From Dactylorhiza incarnata (lineage: Eukaryota; Streptophyta; Magnoliopsida; Asparagales; Orchidaceae), in NCBI GenBank assembly GCA_033032865.1, contig JAWHQI010000121.1, forward strand, positions 5,890,001-5,954,000: 64,000 bases of DNA, written 5' to 3'. Positions 1-10,517 of this stretch are shown here, in pieces (the stretch's first letter is position 1; the number at the start of each line of letters is the position of its first letter). Below the pieces are notes generated by a model that saw only the letters and a list, made by a program, of their open reading frames with translations, ran no database searches and had not been told where the DNA came from. Both the position numbers and the translations under genes were made by a program.

Positions 1-818
1 CTCAAACTAGCCAAATAAAATGGCCTACAACACGTTTAACAAAATGAATTGCTCTCACCAATGCTTCAAGAGTCGCTTGGGGCAAGTTCTTAGCCCACGA
101 GAAAGGTAAACCTTCCTTCCGACTCGAACAACACATAACTAGCGCTCGCTTACACACAACACCGTGCTACCGTAAATTTCAGTCACATTCACCAAGTGAA
201 TAAAATAAATCAAAGATTACGCAAGAATATTAATTGTAAACTAAAAGCATAGAGATAATCTAATTTTACTCAAATTTCTATGGAAGCATGCAGATGCGAC
301 TAGAGCACTACAAGAGTCAACATCGCACTCCGAAGTGCAATTCCTAAGCTAACATCCTATTTCACATTCCAACTAAACTAATTATGAACGAGAATACACA
401 TACAGGTTAGTGCGCTCTCAAGTGGGTGCTAAGTGTGCAAACAAAATGAACAAAAATGATTCTTAGGTAAAGAAGCTTCTAGCATGCTAAATAACTGTGC
501 ACGTGAGTGGGTACACAAACAGTTCTCCCCCAAACTTAAACTTGTATTAAGATATTCTAAAACAAAGTTTAGTGGAAGAGGGTACCCAATGCTCAGCAAG
601 TAAGCATTCCAGAAGCCTGTAGTGAAGCTCTACGAAGAATCACGACCACCGCCTTCACAAATTGAAAATACCTGCAAAGGGTGGTCTCCGCACAAGAAAA
701 CTAAAATAACATAAAGTAAACTAATTTTTGCAGGAGATACATTAAAAGACAAGAAAAATTAAGATAACTACTGGGGTTATTGTCCTCCCAGCACGACTTA
801 TTCGGATTTTATACAGTT
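1..818 (-). other. E1 3' non-coding interior with conserved box
   Basis: No ORF of note. Positions 61-106 hold a box (reverse complement of the sequence around gaacttgccccaagcgattc) also present in E2, E3, G1, G2 and T1. Positions 523-537 hold a polypurine-tract-like motif (tctcccccaaacttaa on plus) matching internal motifs of the other copies. At 590-615 lies the reverse complement of the tgctcacttgctgagca hairpin that recurs in the family. The region is conserved between copies although it does not code, which suggests cis-acting RNA or replication signals; that function is an inference. Confidence 0.7.
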
Positions 819-1197
819 CTAGCTAATGGGAGTATGGAAGGAGAAGTGGACAGGTAACTGGCCCAATATCCGTGTCGGTAGCGGGTACCGATACAGCGAT
901 AAAACAGTCACCCCTCTACCTAAATATAGATAATACCTGCTCGTCACAGGTAGAGGGTAGAGAATGTAAGTGGAGGAGGAAATATCCTCACTCAACTCAC
1001 CAAAAACATCCTTGTCTAGCAAGGTTTCGTCTTCAGGGAGGCAGCAGGAAGAGAAGGCAATGAATGAGGCTTCCTCTATGGAGGAGGGGTCAACCTCCTC
1101 ACATATGAGGATACGCTCCTCATTGACTTGAGCAAGAAGCTCCAAGTCCTCCTAAAGTACCTGTGAAGACTCAACCTGCACAGGCTCAAATGATGAA

Positions 1198-1231
<34 letters not shown>

Positions 1232-2160
1232 GGAAATAAAAGAGAAGAAAAACTTAAATAAAGATCAATCGGGGGAGTGGTCCCGGTCTCACTCCCACCA
1301 GGATCTATGGATAGATCACTGTCGGTATCATATGAGTCATAGCGAGGGGGATCCGGGAGCTCAAGGTCCTTAGTGGTGAGGTGGACCTCCTCGTCCAATA
1401 AGGAAGTGCAAACCTCCTCATCAGAAAAGGAATCCTCCTCATCCCACCTCGGTGCATCATCGTGTTCCAAGAAGTCACACTCCCCATTGGAGAGAATAAC
1501 ATTCTCGTACAACTTTGACGCAACCTCAGGCTCCGAATGAACCTCCTGCACAACATCATCAACCAACTCACAAAGAAAATGAGCAGAAAATTCTTGCAAA
1601 GAAGGCAGAGGAACAACAGTAATAACATCATCAGAGAAAATATAAACAGGTTCCTCCGGGGGTGAATCCAAAAGAGGAGATGGAAGCAAAGGGAGAGGAA
1701 TCTCCACCACGCCATCACACTGAGCAGTCGAAAGTCTGATGGGAATATCCGCAGAAGTCCCCCATAGACAAGGTGGTACTGCGAACTCATCATCAAAATC
1801 AGAAGGGGCAACCAGATGAGAGGTGGATGGAATGACATGAATATCCGGTTTGTCATCCATCTCCATCTGGCGCTAGAATTCTGCACAGTCTTTCAAAGCA
1901 TGCTCGGTGCTATGACAACACAAACATAATTTTCTATTCATCGTCAGTCCTTGCGGGGCCGGTGACGAATACAAAAATGATGGAAGTGGCAAAGAAGAGT
2001 AACCATAAGACTTGGGTACAGGGCATGAAGAGTCGCAGGAAAACAATGCTCCATGTACTGAACCACGAGAGTTATGCTTACCATCTTCAGTGTGGCATTC
2101 ATCACTACAATGCCTAGCATCCCCACACCATTTGCAACGTACATTCAGATGAACAAACAT
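819..2160 (-). pseudogene. Broken two-zinc-knuckle protein of E1
   Basis: Translation starts at 2160 and gives two CX2CX4HX4C knuckles (CKWCGDARHCSDEC near the N-terminus and CCHSTEHALKDC further on, the latter preceded by a C at the proper spacing), then an acidic serine/proline-rich region. A TAG stop lies at 1870-1872 and another TAG near 1147. A run of 31 G on plus (1198-1228) becomes polyproline and changes the frame before the last segment (819-1145). The C-terminal segment ends VHFSFHTPIS, nearly identical to E2 and E3. It is a dead copy of the E3 protein. Its function is unknown; the knuckles suggest nucleic-acid binding as in retrotransposon Gag. Confidence 0.8.
1198..1228. repeat. 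31-base poly-G run in the E1 ORF
   Basis: An uninterrupted G run on plus (poly-C on the coding strand). E2 and E3 have only short C runs here (around 6714 and 15130), so the tract probably grew by slippage, or its length is a sequencing or assembly artefact. It helps put the two sides of the ORF in different frames. Confidence 0.9.
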
Positions 2161-2394
2161 GGTGCAAAGGAAGATTTCACCAAACAGAAAATTCTAAGCA
2201 AGAATTGACTAAACACAGACAATAAAATTGAAAACCTGCTTTTAGAAAAAAAAATGCAAATAAAGATTAGAAACAAAGAAATTAAAAGATTCTACTTAAA
2301 TATATACAACAAAATTACATAAAATGGTATAAATAAAGGGAAAAGGGCTTCTATCTTACAGCTCTCCCTCTCCAGAAAACTCACACGTCTGTGT

Positions 2395-2411
2395 TCCCCG
2401 GCAACGGCGCA
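2395..2411 (-). other. E1 primer binding site (tRNA-Asp type)
   Basis: On minus the sequence is complementary to the 3' end of plant tRNA-Asp but lacks one base (tgcgccgttgccgggga where E3 has tggcgccgttgccgggga). It lies 6 bases inside the LTR end, as in E3. It fixes E1's orientation and the LTR boundary at 2418. Confidence 0.85.
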
Positions 2412-2417
2412 AAAACT

Positions 2418-3960
2418 TGATGCGCAAATCTCGCACACCGCTATAGGCGGTAGCTAGACTGTGGCACGAAACGGCAGTGTACCGATCGTTCAAGTAATAT
2501 AAAACGAGGAGTAATCCCCGAGTATCGAATCTCTCAAGGAACACAGTAAGGTGGAGTTAACGTTTGAGGAAGGACTTGAGATCGAAGTCCTTTAAGTCGG
2601 ATGGATGCAAAAACGGAGGTTTTGGTTGGCGGAAATAAAGAGAAAAATACTACAACTACTCCTATGAAATGCCGCTATGCAAAGCTTCGCTAGGCGGGAT
2701 GGAGACTACGTAGGCCTTGAACGCGCTACTTCGTAAGGGCGGATGGACGAGTAGGCAAACGGAATGAGGGTCGCAAGCACCTCGTCGACAAGCACGCCAC
2801 TAGCAATTTCTAGTGCGGCAAACGAACGCGACGGCGGGATGGAGGATGGAATGGGGCACTCCTCAAGCAACTCAAACAATGAAGCATTTCACATAGACAT
2901 GAAATGTATAGAAATGCAAACTAAGTTAAGTGCTACTTCATCATAATGTTTAGATCTAACTACATACACATCAATAAGAGAAGAACAAAGCAAGAAATCG
3001 ACCGAATCCGAAGGCTCATTGTAGATTCACGGTTGGAATCGCCGGGTTGTCAATCCGTGTCCAAGATCGGTCCGCAACTACTTCAGGGGTAGAGAGAGCT
3101 GTCCCGACTCTCCAATAAGCCCGTCTTCTTTGTCTCACGATCCGGTGAAGGTTGCAAACTTCCACTTGCTTGATGGTAATGGTGGCTAGATCTTCCTTTG
3201 AAGCTCTAGGATGAAGGAGGAGGCCGAAGGGACAAAACCCTAATTGAAATGGCGAAATCGGCGATGATGTATGGCGTGTACGGAACTCTCCGGATTAGGT
3301 CGAAGCTCCAGATTTTATAGAAAATCATTAGAAATTTGGTCACGCACGGTCGAACGTACGACCGTGCGTGAACCGTGTGATACTTAAGCGCAGCAGGCGT
3401 GCAAGAGAAGAAGGAATGCGCCCGTGCATTTTATTCACGCACGGGCGAATCAGCCCGTGCGTCAAAAATGCACGGGTAAACTCCGAGGGACACAGAATCG
3501 GGAGAATGCCGGGAAGATATGCAAATAGGGGGCTCGTGCATTTTACTCACGCACGGGTGAATCCGCCCGTGCGTCAAAATGCATGAGTAAACTCCGAGGC
3601 TCCATTTTGCCGGCCATCATGAGCGCACGATCATAGCTGTTCGTGCGTCAAGAAAAATGCACGACCGTGCGATTCATGCAGACATGATTTTAGGCACAAT
3701 GGGGATCAACCCCTTTTCACAGCCCAAGCAAGCGCTGGGAATACACCTCCAGCAACAACAAAAATAAAGAAAATACAGCAGTGGGGAGCACGAAGTGCTT
3801 ACCCCCAACAACAAAGTGCGCAATTGCATACCAAAAACATGCTTAGATATGTACTTCAAATAAAAGCATGAATATAGGAAATATGGACAAAACTGAAGTA
3901 CAAATGCAGGAAAACTAGCCTAAATGAGTCCGAAAATATGTATATAATAGGGACTCATCA
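2418..3960 (-). repeat. Family A LTR (1543 bp), subtype A1
   Basis: On minus it starts TGATGAGTCC? at 3960 (read as tgatgagtccctat) and ends ...gcgcatca at 2418. A TATA-like box on minus lies near 3313-3319. On its upstream side (3340-3680) is a cluster of inverted repeats such as cgcacgggc...gcccgtgcg at 3437-3460. The R/U5 part (2420-3240) matches that of E2 and E3. Unusually, the inner side has E1's primer site while the outer side (3961 on) has a polypurine tract, so this LTR is both the 5' LTR of E1 and the 3' LTR of a second, mostly lost element. Confidence 0.85.
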
Positions 3961-4084
3961 CACCCCCAGACTTACCTGTTTGCGCGTCCCGAGCAAACAA
4001 ATCCGCTGGAGTATGAAAAAGGTAGCTAATGTAGAAAATTGCAAAGACAAAGTATGATGTGAAGTATCATACACATGCACAAAC
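3961..4084 (-). other. Polypurine tract and remnant of a second A/G-type element
   Basis: On minus, gtaagtctgggggtgtga directly precedes the LTR start, as at the genuine 3' LTR junctions of E3 (17247-17260) and G2 (46265 on). The following conserved text (gctcgggacgcgcaaacagg on minus) is also shared. Only about 120 bp of interior survive before unrelated sequence begins near 4085. Confidence 0.8.
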
Positions 4085-4920
4085 ATGAAAAAGGTAGCTA
4101 TGAAAAAGGAAGGGCTCTGGGGGAGCCAGAGGAGTCGTCTGGCCGTCGTCCTGTCGGGGCTGACTGGTTTCTCGCTCAGAAGACACCCTTTGCTCATTCA
4201 TGGGATTGGGGGCGCTCTGTCGAAAGGGGGAGTTGGAGAAGACCAGGACTCGCGGCGAGACTTCGGGATTAAGGGCTGCGGAAGCCGCATTCAGAAATGA
4301 ACAAAGTAGAAGACAAGTCGAGTTGTTTCGACAAACTTACCAGGAAGTCGTAGGGTCTCGCCCAAAGGGGGTGGCGGGACCATGTCCAGCTTCGGCGGAG
4401 GTTCCGCGTCCGTAAGGGGCGGTGCCGCAACACTGTTTGAGATGTCCTTGTGTCCCTCCTCAGGCACCGAGACCCCCTGCGAATGATCGGAATCGTTGAA
4501 AAGGGGACCATCATGGAATCAGCAGTAAAGCGGGAGAAATTTGAATACCTGCATTCTAGAGTTAGGGGGGGTGTCCACCGAGGACCTTGAGGCGGACTCC
4601 CCCTTCTCCTGACTCCGCCGGATTGCCTTGGCCCGGCGCGAGACGTAGGGGGTGTTCGGATCCCGCTTCGAGGTAAGCCAAGGGGCAAACCTAGCAGCCA
4701 TGGGAGCAGTTTTCACCTGGGCCGCGGCCAGGCGCTCTATCATCTCCTGCGAGAGAGGCCTTGCCGATGGCTTATGGAAATACATGGGGTTCAGCGAGAG
4801 ATCAGGGAGGAGAAGAAGTTCCGGACAGAGGAATGCAAGCGTTCCAGGAAAACCTAACGTGAAGAAATATATATAGAGCGACGGTGGGACCCACAAAATC
4901 TTCTTGATCCAGGTCAGCAA
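4085..4920 (-). pseudogene. Intron-bearing gene fragment of unknown identity
   Basis: On minus, three open stretches join across two small canonical GT-AG introns. Exon 1 runs from about 4860 to 4549, intron 1 is 4477-4548 (72 nt), exon 2 is 4341-4476, intron 2 is 4276-4340 (65 nt, starting gtaagt), and exon 3 runs from 4275 to about 4085. Phases agree (exon 1 ends in phase 0, exon 2 leaves one base). Exon 1 includes NPMYFHKPSARPLSQEMIER and a Lys/Arg-rich stretch; exons 2-3 are rich in Pro and Ser. I do not recognise the family. Neither a start nor a stop is certain. The fragment sits between two family A remnants, so it may be a captured host gene piece or part of another retroelement. Confidence 0.45.
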
Positions 4921-5671
4921 GCACTCCTCGAATACAGGGTTGGACTATTCTTTCCGAGCATAGGAATCGCTTGCAAAGAGCGGGGATTGTGTACAACCCT
5001 TATTCGCAGAGTGGGTCCCTCAAGCAAGCAGGCGAGACCCAGGTTAGCCAGACCATTCGCCCAGGCTAAGATAAGTGGAGGGACCCCCGTGCGAGTAAGG
5101 GCAAGCTAACAGGCGAGAAGACCGGCGAGTGGCTCCCTCGCAGACCACTCGCCCAGGAGTGCGGTCATTCGCCTAGCCGAGCGGGAGTTCGGCGAGTGGT
5201 GCCCTCATGGACCACTCGCCCCCAAGGTCTTTAAGGAGGAAATGACCTTGATACCCCTTATGGGCTGCAAATAACCCTTCAGAACAGCGGAATTGGGCTA
5301 TTAGCAGACCAATTTGGGGTGCGGTTAGTAAAACCAAAAGGCGGATTCGTGCTATTTGCAGACCAGCCTAGAGAATCTATAAATAGACCCTTAAGGGCAC
5401 CTTGGAGGAGATCCGATTTTTGAGAATCCTCTCCTCCTGGCTAGGAGGATTGGCAGCTAGTGCCCTCCAAGGTGCCCGACTGAGCTTTGGTTTGGGAGGG
5501 GAAGCTCTCTAAGATCTTCCGGGTGTATGGAGGGACCTCCTCACTACAGCCTTGGGTCTGTTCCAATTTCCTCATCCACCGGTTGGAGAGTTTAGTGAGG
5601 GAGAAGTAAGCATCGGCTACACCCCCCAGTGGGTCCGAACTCAAGAGACCGGTTGCCGGTTTCAACAACAG
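4921..5671 (+). repeat. LTR-like segment with inverted repeats and TATA box
   Basis: No coding signal. At 5015-5225 there are repeated ggcgagtgg / ccactcgcc inverted motifs, and a TATA box (tataaata) follows at 5378-5385. The segment ends tttcaacaaca at 5671, exactly where E2's interior begins. Inverted repeats, TATA box and a CA end are the layout of the other LTRs here. A possible start is tgtgtacaaccc near 4989, but I found no matching target duplication. It may be a partial LTR of another family joined to E2 by recombination. Confidence 0.4.
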
Positions 5672-5856
5672 TCGTGTGAGTTTTCTGGAGAGGGAGAATC
5701 TGAGAGAGAAGCCCTTCCATTTGTAAATTGCATCCTTTTGTTTTATTTCTTTGTATTCTGTTTTCTTGTTTTAATTATGGTTGCTTAGTAATTTATTGTT
5801 GGGTGTAGCATTTTACACAATAGTGTTTTTCTTTTGAATCTTGTTATCTTCACACA

Positions 5857-7098
5857 ATGTGGGCTTCATTTAATATTCGTTGCCGTTTGTGCGGGGATAT
5901 ATCTCATGCTAGTGATAGATGTCCAAAGGGAGATAATAGCCCTAGCACTCAAGGCCCAGTATATGGGGCACCGACTTCGTCTGGTACTCCATATGTTGTG
6001 CGTAAATCCAATGGCTATTCTGCCGAGCCTTTACCGTCATACTTCTTTTTGGCTTCAGCACCTACTGTGCCAAAGAAGCCTGCAAGGCAGTGCTTGTTTT
6101 GTCAGAGCACAGATCATGCTTTGAAGGATTGTGCTGTTTATCTTCGCCAATTGGACGAGGATGATGAACTGGATATCCAAATTGTCCCGACTCCTACTTC
6201 TGGCAGCACACCTTCAACATCTGGTTATGTGCCCGTATCACCTTCATGCTTTGAAGGGGATGATGTGGACACAGTCACCAGATGTGTGGCTGATTTAGGC
6301 ACTGACATGGCTGAGCCCATCTCCCCTGTACATTGATCACCTTGCATGGATTTGATTCTTTGTGAGGAATCAGTGCTTCACTTTTATCCGAGCACTATTC
6401 CTCCCCCTTTTGTGCATTCTACTAGATTTGTTTCTGACGACATTATTGTGGATGTTTTGCAGGATAAGGCAGGTGATTTTTGTGTTGTGCCTATTCCTAT
6501 GGAGGAGGATATTTTCCAAGGTGACGAGGATTCTACCTCAGCACTAGTGGAGGAAGTCCAAATCATGGAGGAGGCCACTGATGATCCTACTGAGCCCTGC
6601 ATCATTGTCGATGATGCCGACAATATCTTATTTCTCCAACCTCTTGGGAGTGAGATCAGGACCACTCCCCCGATTGATGTTTATTTATGTCATTCTTCTT
6701 GTTTATTTCTTGATCCCCTTTCTCCATCTGAGCTTGTGCAGGTTGAGTCTTCACAGGTACCCCAGGAGGACTTGGAGCATTTTGCTCAGGTCAATGATGA
6801 GTGTATCCTCTCATGTGAGGAGGTTGATCGCTCCTCCATAGAGGAAGCCTCATTCATTGCCTTCTCTTCCTGCCGCCTCCCTGAAGATGACACCTTGCTG
6901 GGCAAGGATGTTTTTGGTGAGAATAGTGAGGAGGACTCCTCCTCCACTTCTTACTTTCTGCTTCCTCTACCTGTGACGAGCAGGTATCATTATTTAGGTA
7001 GAGGAGTAACTGTTCTGTCACCGTATCGGTACCCGTTACCGACACGCATATTAGAACAGTTACTTGTTCATTTCCTTTTCCATACTCCCATTAGCTAG
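5857..7098 (+). pseudogene. Two-zinc-knuckle protein of E2 with one in-frame stop
   Basis: The frame is kept throughout (414 codons) but is broken by a TGA at 6334-6336, after residue 159. The N-terminal knuckle is CRLCGDISHASDRC and the second is CLFCQSTDHALKDC; both fit CX2CX4HX4C. The rest is acidic (many Asp and Glu) until a basic, Arg/Tyr-rich end. Alignment with E3 is collinear over the whole length. A single stop in an otherwise open frame suggests recent loss of coding capacity. No capsid-type gag, protease or pol domain can be seen. Confidence 0.8.
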
Positions 7099-8848
7099 AT
7101 ATTATAAAGTTTTGAATAAGTCGTGCTGGGAGGACAATAACCCCAGTAGTTATCTTACTTTTCCTGCATTTCTTATTTCATCTTGTTTAGTTTAGTTAGT
7201 TGTATTCATTTTAGTTTGTCTATTTTCTTTTGTTTTTGGCGAAGCTCACCCCTGTAGGTCCTTATTCTGGAGGTCGGATGATGCAGCTTTGTCTTGGTTT
7301 ACACGTGTCTTCTGGTATGCTCACTTGCTGAGCATTGGGTACTCTCTTCACCTAGCTCTTTTCTGAATTTCATAGCTATATATTGTGTGTATTGTCTAGT
7401 TTAAGTTTGGGGGAGAGTAGTTCTGTGTACCCACTGTGCACGCACACATTGCATTGAATACTAGAAGTAATTTTTTCTCATTTATTTAGTATTCTTCATC
7501 TTTACCGCACATCAAAACACCCACTTGAGCGTGTACTTAGCTCTAGGCGCGTTTCGAGTATAACTCATTTTCTTTGTGTGTTTGGGAAAATGATTGTGTT
7601 AGCATTTAAATTATGTAGTGGAGTGAAATGTTGACTACGGTGTTTCTTGTCAAGTACTCATGTGAGTGTAGGGATTTGTGTAGATTAGATTTCTTTTTAT
7701 ACTCTTAGCTTTATGCATTTGTTTTAGTGTAAATATTGTTCACTCTACTCAAATGGTGAATCCGGTGTGAATCAAAAGGTAGCATAGGGATGTGTGTAAA
7801 GTATCGTTAGATGCGTATTGCTCGAGCCGGGAGGAAGGATAATCTTTCTCGGTGGCTAAGAACTTGCCCCAAGCGATTCTTGAAGCATAGACATAGGATA
7901 GTTCTAGTGCGTGAGAATGATGTAGGCCTTCATTTTGACCCGGTTGAGCCTTTGTGCCATTCCTATCTTCTTATCCTCGTTAGCCTAGTTGTGCCGACCC
8001 GTTCCTTGATTCAGCTCCACCTTTATCTTGCCAAAGCCTAAAATCCAATCCTAGTCGCACACCCAAATCTGAGCTTTAGTCGTGTTGTATTTTCATTATT
8101 GGGGTGTTGATGTGGTGAATTTATTTTGTGAAAATGTGGTTGTGCTTTCTTGCCAAATGTGCTGAAAATGATTTGAAAAGAAAAAAATGAGAAAAAGAAA
8201 AAGAAGTGAAAAGAAAAGAAAAGAAAAGAAAAGAAAAGATGAGCTTAACTGAAAAATCTTTGCGTAAATTTATGAGTAGGAGTAGGTGGTGCACACACCC
8301 ATGTTACAAAAGTCTAAGTCTGGGGGTCTGGTGCACTTGCATTCGATGTCGGTGCACGAGGAGTTGTATTAAAGCTCATTTGGGTTTAGGTGTTTCAAGC
8401 CTTCTTTTTAATCTTTGTTTACCTCACCTTAACCCAAGCCCCATTTAAAACCTAAAGTCCTACCGACTCGCGCTTTGAACCAATCTAGTGTCGTGGAGAG
8501 AATGTGAACGGGTGAGCTTATGGTCTCCGACATCGATGGATTTCAGTGGAGTTTATACAGAATCTCAACTTTGGCAATGCTTGTCTCAGCGATTATTTTA
8601 CTTTCTCCATATGAGTGACCGGATGATTCACCGTGATTCCCATTTTGAGTAGGAGTGATATGTATTTACTCTGTTAGAAATTTATAAACTATGTGTATAA
8701 TTAGAAATCTTCTCTAGTATTTTTCTACGCGCATGAGCATGCGACTTCGCATGGTATTCCATTTTGTAATTTTAAGTTAGCTATTTCATGTTCCCGCTTG
8801 CTTCAGATTTGTTTGCTCGGGACGTGCAAACAGGTAAGTCTGTGGGTG
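7099..8848 (+). other. E2 3' non-coding interior
   Basis: About 1.75 kb without a gene. After the ORF comes the hairpin ctgggaggacaataaccccag (7128-7147 region). Box 1 is at 7844-7888 and box 2 at 8492-8550, both shared with E3, G1, G2 and T1. Polypurine-tract-like motifs lie at 7402-7420, 8316-8328 and 8835-8848, the last being the functional position. An aaaag microsatellite lies at 8206-8240. Confidence 0.75.
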
Positions 8849-10364
8849 TGATGAGTCCAATTTATATACTGATTTTCGGACTCATCCGGGCTAGTTTTCT
8901 TGACTTTGTACTTCAGTTTTTGTTTATATTCACCTTGTTCATGCTTTTACTTGAAGTGCATGTTTAGGCCCGTTGTTGTGTGCAATTGCGCACTTAATTG
9001 CTGGGGGTAAGCACATTGTGCTCCTTATTGTATTTTTTCTCTTTATGTTGGTGCTGGAAGTGTATTCCCAGCGTGTGCTTTGGCTGTGAATAGGGGCAGA
9101 TCTCCATTTTGCCTCAATTCATGCATGCATGAATCGCACGGTCGTGCGTTTACTTGACGCACGATCTCTGCAATCGTACGCTCTTGGTAGCTGGCAAAAT
9201 GGTGATCTGAATGTGGTCGTGCATTTTTACGCATGGGCGGGTTCGCCTGTGCGTGAGTAAAACGCACGAGCCCCATGTTTGCATGTTTTTCTTTCTATCG
9301 GAAGTTACCCGTGCATTTTTTACGCACGGTCGGATTCGACTGTGCGTGAGTAAAACGCACGGGCGCGTCTTCCTTCTTCCAGCCTTTCTGCTAGCTTTAA
9401 GTATCGTACGGCTCACGCATGGTCGTGTGTGACAAATTTTCTGATCTTTTTCTATAAAAGCTGCAGTTTTCAACCTAAAAGGGAGAGACCGTACACGCCG
9501 TACAGCTGCGCCGGTTTCGCCACTCCGCAAGGGTTTCATCTTTTTGGGCCTCCTTCATCATCCTCAAGTTCCAAGGAGAGATATTCAACCCTACATCCAC
9601 CAATATCCAAGGAGAAGGAAGCTAGGTCGTGCGGCCGGATCGTGACACGAAGAAGACGGGCCATTGGAAGGTAGTGACAGCCTTCTCTACCCCAGATGCA
9701 GTTGAGGACCGAGCTTGGACGCGGATTGACAACCCAGCGATTCCAACCGTGAATCTTCAACAAGACTTCGGATTCGGTCGATTCCTCACTTACTTCTTCT
9801 TTGAATTGATTGTTGTAATTGTTAGATCTCTTGTATTTTGATGATGAGCACTATAAACCTTGCTATATAAAGTTATTTCATGTCTATGTGAATTATCTTT
9901 TATTTATTGGTGTGTATAAGGTGTGCCACCATCCCTTTTCCATTACGCCATCGTGTTCGTGTGCCGCACTAGCAATTGCTAGTTGCGTGCTTGTCAACGA
10001 GGTGCTTGCGACTCTCATTCCATTTGCCTACTCGTCCATCCGCCCTTGCGAAGTAGTGCGCTCAAGGCCTACGTAGTTTTCCATCCCGCCTCGCGAAGCA
10101 TTGTATAGCGGCATTGCATAGGAGTAGTCGTAGTATTCTCTTTTATTTTCCCCAATCCAATCCAAGCCTTCCACAATCCATCCGACCTAAAGGACTTCGA
10201 TCTCAACTCCTTCCTTGAATATGAACTCCACCTTACTGTGTTCCTTTGAGATTCGATACTTGGGAATTACTCACCCATTTTTTATTACTTTAACGATCGG
10301 TACACTGCCGTTTCGTGCCGCAGTCTCGCTAATGCCTATAGCGGTGTGCTAGATTTGCGCACCA
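8849..10364 (+). repeat. E2 3' LTR (1516 bp), subtype A1
   Basis: Starts tgatgagtccaat directly after the polypurine tract and ends gatttgcgcacca. Inverted repeats of the cgcacggtcg / cgaccgtgcg type fill 9125-9425, and a TATA box (tataaaag) lies at 9452-9459. The hairpin ctagcaattgctag is near 9968. The terminal CA is conserved although the preceding bases differ from E3 (gcacca rather than gccatca). The flank gtggt may be a target duplication, but the partner copy is lost. Confidence 0.85.
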
Positions 10365-10517
10365 GTGGTCACGATAAAAGTCTTCACTCTAGAAGGTAGA
10401 GTGACACAACCATTAGAAAAATCGATTTTCATCCCGCTCTCTTTCAGGAATGGGACACCCAGAATTGGAATTGATTTGTTCTCACGAGGTCCCAGAACCT
10501 GGAAATCGGTTACCACC
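10365..10517 (-). pseudogene. F, fragment of a family G gag-protease gene
   Basis: The minus strand encodes VVTDFQVLGPRENKSIPILG followed by VPFLKESG, nearly the same as the C-terminal half of the protease domain in G1 (after 33740) and G2 (around 48700). Only about 50 codons remain, cut by E2's LTR on the left and repeat P on the right. It shows that a third G-type element stood here before both insertions. Confidence 0.75.

Larger units (their letters stand above)
1..2417 (-). mobile_element. E1, family A non-autonomous LTR retrotransposon (interior, partial)
   Basis: The interior reads on the minus strand from a primer site next to the LTR at 2418-3960, through a leader (2161-2394) and a broken two-zinc-knuckle ORF (819-2160), into 3' non-coding sequence that leaves the window at position 1. 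Order and content match the complete copy E3 (12251-19042). No reverse transcriptase, integrase or protease is visible, so it would depend on enzymes made elsewhere. Grouping with E3 is clear from protein and DNA similarity. Its 3' LTR and target duplication lie outside the window. Confidence 0.85.
5672..10364 (+). mobile_element. E2, family A element lacking its 5' LTR
   Basis: The interior begins at gtcgtgtgagttttctgg, which in E3 lies just after the primer site, so the 5' LTR and primer site are missing and replaced by the segment ending at 5671. Leader (5672-5856), two-knuckle ORF (5857-7098), 3' non-coding region (7099-8848), polypurine tract and 3' LTR (8849-10364) follow in the E3 order. 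It ends inside the gag-protease fragment F. Divergence from E3 is obvious by eye, so it is not a recent duplicate. Confidence 0.85.
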
